Positions 6,739-9,022 of a stretch of 9,022 bases of DNA are shown piece after piece. A program made the position numbers and the translations under genes. The stretch covers positions 1 to 9,022 of the forward strand of contig DATKYS010000052.1 of NCBI GenBank assembly GCA_035528375.1, given 5' to 3'. The notes beneath the pieces are model-generated. The model saw nothing but the letters and a program-made list of their open reading frames with translations, had not been told where the DNA came from and made no database searches. The first letter of the stretch is position 1, and every line of letters starts with the position of its first letter. Origin of the DNA: a bacterium (GTDB lineage Bacteria; RBG-13-66-14).

Positions 6739-6765
6739 CTCCCGGGGCAGCGTGGCTGCGGGGAG
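6739..6765 (-). promoter_or_regulatory. Hairpin sequestering the rplB Shine-Dalgarno
   Basis: In the minus-strand RNA an outer 5-bp stem pairs CUCCC with GGGAG, part of the rplB Shine-Dalgarno GGGAGG. Inside it a 5-bp stem, GCAGC/GCUGC, closes a three-base loop, with a small internal loop between the two stems. Folding would hide the ribosome-binding site, so translation of rplB could be controlled. The base pairing is seen; regulation is inferred, and GC-rich sequence makes chance stems common. Confidence 0.45.
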
Positions 6766-7001
6766 TCGTTTTTTCGGTGACCCTTACGCGCAACGTCTCG
6801 GCATTACTCGAAGGCAGTTTAACGGAGCATTCGCGGCCGACGATTGCCGGTGATTACCCGGCCCGCAGTGATTTTCCGATGAAAGGAGTTTTTTATTTAT
6901 ACCGGGCGGCGCGGTGTCTCTGATTTGGAAGCCGATCCCCGGCGCGCTTCGACAACACGTTCTTATGAGCCCTCGCCGCACAAAATACAACCGACCCGAC
7001 T

Positions 7002-7046
7002 CCCCACGAAAAACTGAACCCCCGGCTCCCCCCAGACGACTCCCCC
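7002..7046 (-). other. G-run cluster with quadruplex potential downstream of rplW
   Basis: The minus strand carries four G runs of 5, 6, 5 and 4 bases within 45 nt, separated by about 8, 4 and 13 bases, starting 12 bases after the rplW stop. A G-quadruplex in the transcript is possible, though one loop is long. No function is shown. Confidence 0.4.
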
Positions 7047-7058
7047 GGCCGACCGGCC

Positions 7059-7349
7059 CTACGCGCTCTCGAAGAGGGCGATGTGCTGGCCCGGAGCCAG
7101 AGTGACGATGGCCTTCTTCCACTTGGGCGTGTAGCCCACCTTCATGCGGACCGTGCGCTTCTTACCGTGGAAGACGGCGGTGTTGACGCGAAGGACCTTG
7201 ACCTTGAAGGCCTGCTCCACGGCGCGTTTTATCTCGATCTTATTCGCGTCCGGGACGACGACGAAGGCGTACCGGTTCTCCTTCTCGCGCTTGATGGCGG
7301 CCTTGTCGCCGACCACGGGACGCAGGAGGATGTCGTAGGGCTCCCTCAT
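7059..7349 (-). CDS. rplW: 50S ribosomal protein L23
   Basis: L23 lies at the tunnel exit and is the main docking site for trigger factor and signal recognition particle. The 96-residue product runs M-R-E-P-Y-D-I-L-L-R-P-V-V-G-D-K through the YAFVVVPDANKIEIKRAVEQAF helix-strand region and VNT to a WKKAIVTLAPG ending, the usual architecture. The frame extends 24 codons upstream inside rplD, but those residues do not match L23. The ATG at 7349 shares four bases with the rplD stop (ATGA) and has GGGGTGG just upstream, so it is translationally coupled to rplD. A 327-nt gap follows. Confidence 0.97.
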   Translation of the reverse strand: MREPYDILLRPVVGDKAAIKREKENRYAFVVVPDANKIEIKRAVEQAFKVKVLRVNTAVFHGKKRTVRMKVGYTPKWKKAIVTLAPGQHIALFESA

Positions 7350-7969
7350 CGGACCCACCCCTTGATGTTCTCGGCGAGGCGGAGAGCGGCGTCCCTGCTG
7401 AAGACGAGTTTTCCGTGCCACATCACCAGGTAGGCGTTGAGGTCGTCCACCCGGGCGGTGCGGCAGCCGGGGATGTTCCGGCTGGCCAGCCAGAGGCCGC
7501 GGTCGGCCTCGGCGGTGACGAAGAGCGGCTTCCGGGCGGCGTCGAGCTTGGCGAGGAGGGATGCCACCTCGCGGGTCTTGTTCTCGGGGAGGATGAGCTC
7601 GTCAACGATTTTCAGGCTGCCGGCGCGGTAGCCGAGGGCCTCGACGAGTGCGCGGCGCTTCATCTTCCTCGGTGTGCGCTGCGTGTAATCGCGGGGCTGG
7701 GGTCCGAAGATGATGCCGCCGCCGGTCCACAGGGGGCTTCGGCGGGATCCGTGGCGGGCCCGGCCGGTCCCCTTCTGTCGCCAGGGCTTGCGACCGCCGC
7801 CGGTGACCATGCCGCGCGTCTTCGTGGCGGCGGTTCCGCGGCGCCGGTTCGCCATGTACGCCCGAACGACGTTGGAGATGGTGACGGTTACCTCGTCGAG
7901 CGCGTCCACGGGGAGCTCGATCTCGCCCACCTTGGAGCCTTCGCGGTTGAGGACGTCAACGGTAACCAT
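7346..7969 (-). CDS. rplD: 50S ribosomal protein L4
   Basis: L4 binds 23S rRNA; its long basic loop reaches into the exit tunnel beside L22. In E. coli, L4 also represses its own S10 operon by attenuation and translational control. The 207-residue product has the conserved loop from about residue 42 to 90 (NRRRGTAATKTRG, then GGGRKPWRQKGTGRAR and IFGP) and a normal globular part with KMKRRALVEAL. ATG at 7969 has AAGGGGAT overlapping the rplC stop, with a 9-nt gap. Only 71 nt upstream of rpsJ are in the window, so an L4-responsive leader cannot be assessed. Confidence 0.98.
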   Translation of the reverse strand: MVTVDVLNREGSKVGEIELPVDALDEVTVTISNVVRAYMANRRRGTAATKTRGMVTGGGRKPWRQKGTGRARHGSRRSPLWTGGGIIFGPQPRDYTQRTPRKMKRRALVEALGYRAGSLKIVDELILPENKTREVASLLAKLDAARKPLFVTAEADRGLWLASRNIPGCRTARVDDLNAYLVMWHGKLVFSRDAALRLAENIKGWVR

Positions 7970-7978
7970 GGTATCCCC

Positions 7979-8620
7979 TTACTCGCCCTTCGCGTCGCCG
8001 GCGCGGCCGACGCGGACGACTATCCGTCCGCCCTTGGGCCCGGGGACGGCGCCCCGGACGTAGAGGAGGTTGTTCTCGGCGTCCAGGCGGACGACGGTCA
8101 GGTTGAGCACGGTGAAGCGTACGTGGCCGTAGTGGCCCGGCAGCTTCTTGCCCTTCAGGACCCTGCCCGGGAATGCGCAGGCGCCGATTGAGCCGGGCGC
8201 GCGGTGGAACTTGGCGCCGTGTGTGGCGGGTCCGCCGCTGAAACCGTGCCGCTTGATGACGCCGGCGAAGCCGCGGCCCTTGGTCACCCCGCGCACGTCC
8301 ACCGACCGGATGTCGGCGAAGGTCGTGACGTCCAGCACGTCGCCGATCTTGTGCTCGTCGCCCGGATCGCAGGACACCTCGGCCAGCCAGCGGTTCGGAA
8401 CGAGGCCGTTCTTGGCGAACTGCCCGGCGCGCGGTTTGGTGACCCGGGCCGGGACGACCTCGCCGTAGCCGAGCTGCAGGGCCTCGTAGCCGTTCACGGC
8501 GGCGGTGCGCACCTCGGTGACGGTGCAGGGGCCGACCTCGAGGACGGTGACCGGGACCACCCGGTCCTCGTCGAACACCTGGGTCATGCCCAGCTTTCGG
8601 CCCAGAAGCTCTCTAACCAC
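7979..8620 (-). CDS. rplC: 50S ribosomal protein L3
   Basis: L3 is an early assembly protein whose central extension approaches the peptidyl transferase centre. The 213-residue product has L-L-G-R-K-L-G-M-T-Q-V-F at the start, then VTKGRGFAGVIKRHGF, ATHGAKFHRAPGSIG and PGRVLKGKKLPGHYG, and ends in a typical VRGAVPGPKGG strand. His163 occupies the position of E. coli Gln150, which PrmB methylates, so that modification is not expected. The start is GTG at 8620, with GAGGTGG about four bases upstream, 19 nt after the rpsJ stop. Confidence 0.98.
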   Translation of the reverse strand: MVRELLGRKLGMTQVFDEDRVVPVTVLEVGPCTVTEVRTAAVNGYEALQLGYGEVVPARVTKPRAGQFAKNGLVPNRWLAEVSCDPGDEHKIGDVLDVTTFADIRSVDVRGVTKGRGFAGVIKRHGFSGGPATHGAKFHRAPGSIGACAFPGRVLKGKKLPGHYGHVRFTVLNLTVVRLDAENNLLYVRGAVPGPKGGRIVVRVGRAGDAKGE

Positions 8621-8639
8621 GTGCCACCTCGCTTGCGCC

Positions 8640-8951
8640 CTAGAGTTTGATGTCCACGTCCACCCCGGCGGGGAGGTCGAGGCGCATCAGGGCGTCGGTG
8701 GTGTCGCCCGATGGGTTCAGTATGTCCAGCATCCGCTTGTGGATGCGCATCTCAAACTGCTCGCGCGATTTCTTGTCTATGAATGGCGAGCGGTTGACGG
8801 TGAAGCGGTGGATGCGCGTCGGCAGAGGCACCGGTCCGACCACGACGGCCCCGGTGGCACGCACGGTTTCGACGATGCGCGCCACCGAGCGGTCCAGAAG
8901 CCGGTGATCGTACGCCCGCAGGCGGATGCGTATCTTGTCGCTCTTGGCCAT
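8640..8951 (-). CDS. rpsJ: 30S ribosomal protein S10 (NusE)
   Basis: S10 is part of the small-subunit head and, as NusE, joins NusB in antitermination and links NusG to the ribosome. The 103-residue product is full length and well conserved: [15 protein letters not shown], then GPVPLPTRI, then [24 protein letters not shown] and the ending VDVDIKL. ATG at 8951 begins the cluster. GGAGG lies 14 bases upstream, rather far, and AAGAAGGG ends two bases before the ATG, rather near, so the spacing is not ideal and initiation may be modest or leader-dependent. Confidence 0.98.
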   Translation of the reverse strand: MAKSDKIRIRLRAYDHRLLDRSVARIVETVRATGAVVVGPVPLPTRIHRFTVNRSPFIDKKSREQFEMRIHKRMLDILNPSGDTTDALMRLDLPAGVDVDIKL

Positions 8952-8973
8952 AACCCTTCTTGAATCCTCCGGA

Positions 8974-8989
8974 GTCCGGGCCCCCGGAC
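8974..8989 (-). promoter_or_regulatory. Hairpin upstream of rpsJ
   Basis: A perfect inverted repeat, GTCCGGG-GG-CCCGGAC on the minus strand, lies 22 bases before the rpsJ start. No T run follows, so it is not a standard terminator. It may be part of the S10 leader, or a structure between an upstream gene and rpsJ. The rest of 8952-9022 shows nothing further. Confidence 0.4.
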
Positions 8990-9022
8990 GGGGCAGCTTT
9001 GCGGTCAGCGGGCGCTCTTCCG

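Larger units (their letters stand above)
6732..7058 (-). other. rplW-rplB intergenic region (327 nt)
   Basis: rplW and rplB are normally almost adjacent, so this gap is unusual. Open frames here lack ribosome-binding sites and look like random GC-rich frames. On the minus strand, from rplW on, it holds GGCC inverted repeats (7047-7058), four G runs (7002-7046), an A/T-rich patch with TATAAA (6896-6901) but no matching -35 box, a 5-bp hairpin GCCGG-7 nt-CCGGC (6846-6862), and a hairpin over the rplB ribosome-binding site (6739-6765). I see no terminator, tRNA or mobile element. Confidence 0.6.

Noticed and set aside
6871-6901. AAAGGAG followed by a T-rich run on the plus strand, resembling a ribosome-binding site or terminator
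   Set aside because: No start codon follows at a suitable distance, and no strong stem directly precedes the T run.
5832-6923. 363-codon open frame on the plus strand opposite rplB
   Set aside because: It is antisense to a highly conserved gene, rich in Ala, Gly and Val as GC-rich shadow frames are, has no ribosome-binding site and resembles no known family.
6896-6924. TATAAA on the minus strand as a -10 box for an rplB promoter
   Set aside because: No hexamer resembling TTGACA lies 15-19 bases upstream, so a promoter is not supported.
6784-7122. 112-codon minus-strand frame spanning the rplW-rplB gap
   Set aside because: It overlaps the 3' end of rplW in another frame, has no ribosome-binding site and has biased, non-protein-like composition.
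9005-9022. Possible end of an upstream gene (R-K-S-A-R-stop on the minus strand)
   Set aside because: Only five codons are visible. fusA or tuf commonly precede rpsJ, but this is too short to identify and overlaps the adapter-like decamer.

Overview
The window is a bacterial chromosomal ribosomal-protein cluster, read entirely on the minus strand (right to left). It joins the S10 and spc operons: rpsJ, rplC, rplD, rplW, rplB, rpsS, rplV, rpsC, rplP, rpmC, rpsQ, rplN, rplX, rplE, rpsN, rpsH, rplF. All 17 genes look intact and full length. The DNA is GC-rich (about two-thirds G+C by eye). S14 is the short zinc-binding form and L24 carries a C-terminal four-cysteine motif. Both suit many phyla, so I place it only as a high-GC bacterium, perhaps from an uncultivated lineage. 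Five of the 17 genes start with GTG or TTG (rplC, rplE, rpsS, rpmC, rpsN), each backed by a Shine-Dalgarno sequence and family N-termini.

Layout from the right end: 8952-9022 is a short upstream stretch with a 16-bp hairpin. rpsJ to rplW form a tight block. A 327-nt gap (6732-7058) follows, then rplB alone, then a 241-nt gap (5630-5870). rpsS to rpsQ form a second tight block. A 157-nt gap (3117-3273) sits at the classical S10/spc boundary. rplN to rpsN, a 99-nt gap, and rpsH-rplF complete the cluster. Within blocks, genes overlap by 1-4 nt or lie 2-42 nt apart, as expected for coupled translation of 30S and 50S proteins.

The unusual part is the left end. After rplF one expects rplR, rpsE, rpmD, rplO and secY. 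None is present. The 192 nt downstream of rplF instead hold two further, diverged copies of the rplF 3' end, each offset by exactly 90 bp. Right after the outermost copy, composition drops to about 33% G+C, and a truncated gene for an ABC/SMC-like AAA ATPase (Walker A GPNASGKS) begins and runs off the window. Either a foreign element, possibly defence-related, has entered the spc operon at the 3' end of rplF, or the contig is a mis-join. The sequence alone cannot decide. The other notable signals are the isolation of rplB between two long gaps, a hairpin that covers the rplB ribosome-binding site, and a GGGCCGGT motif repeated just after several stop codons.
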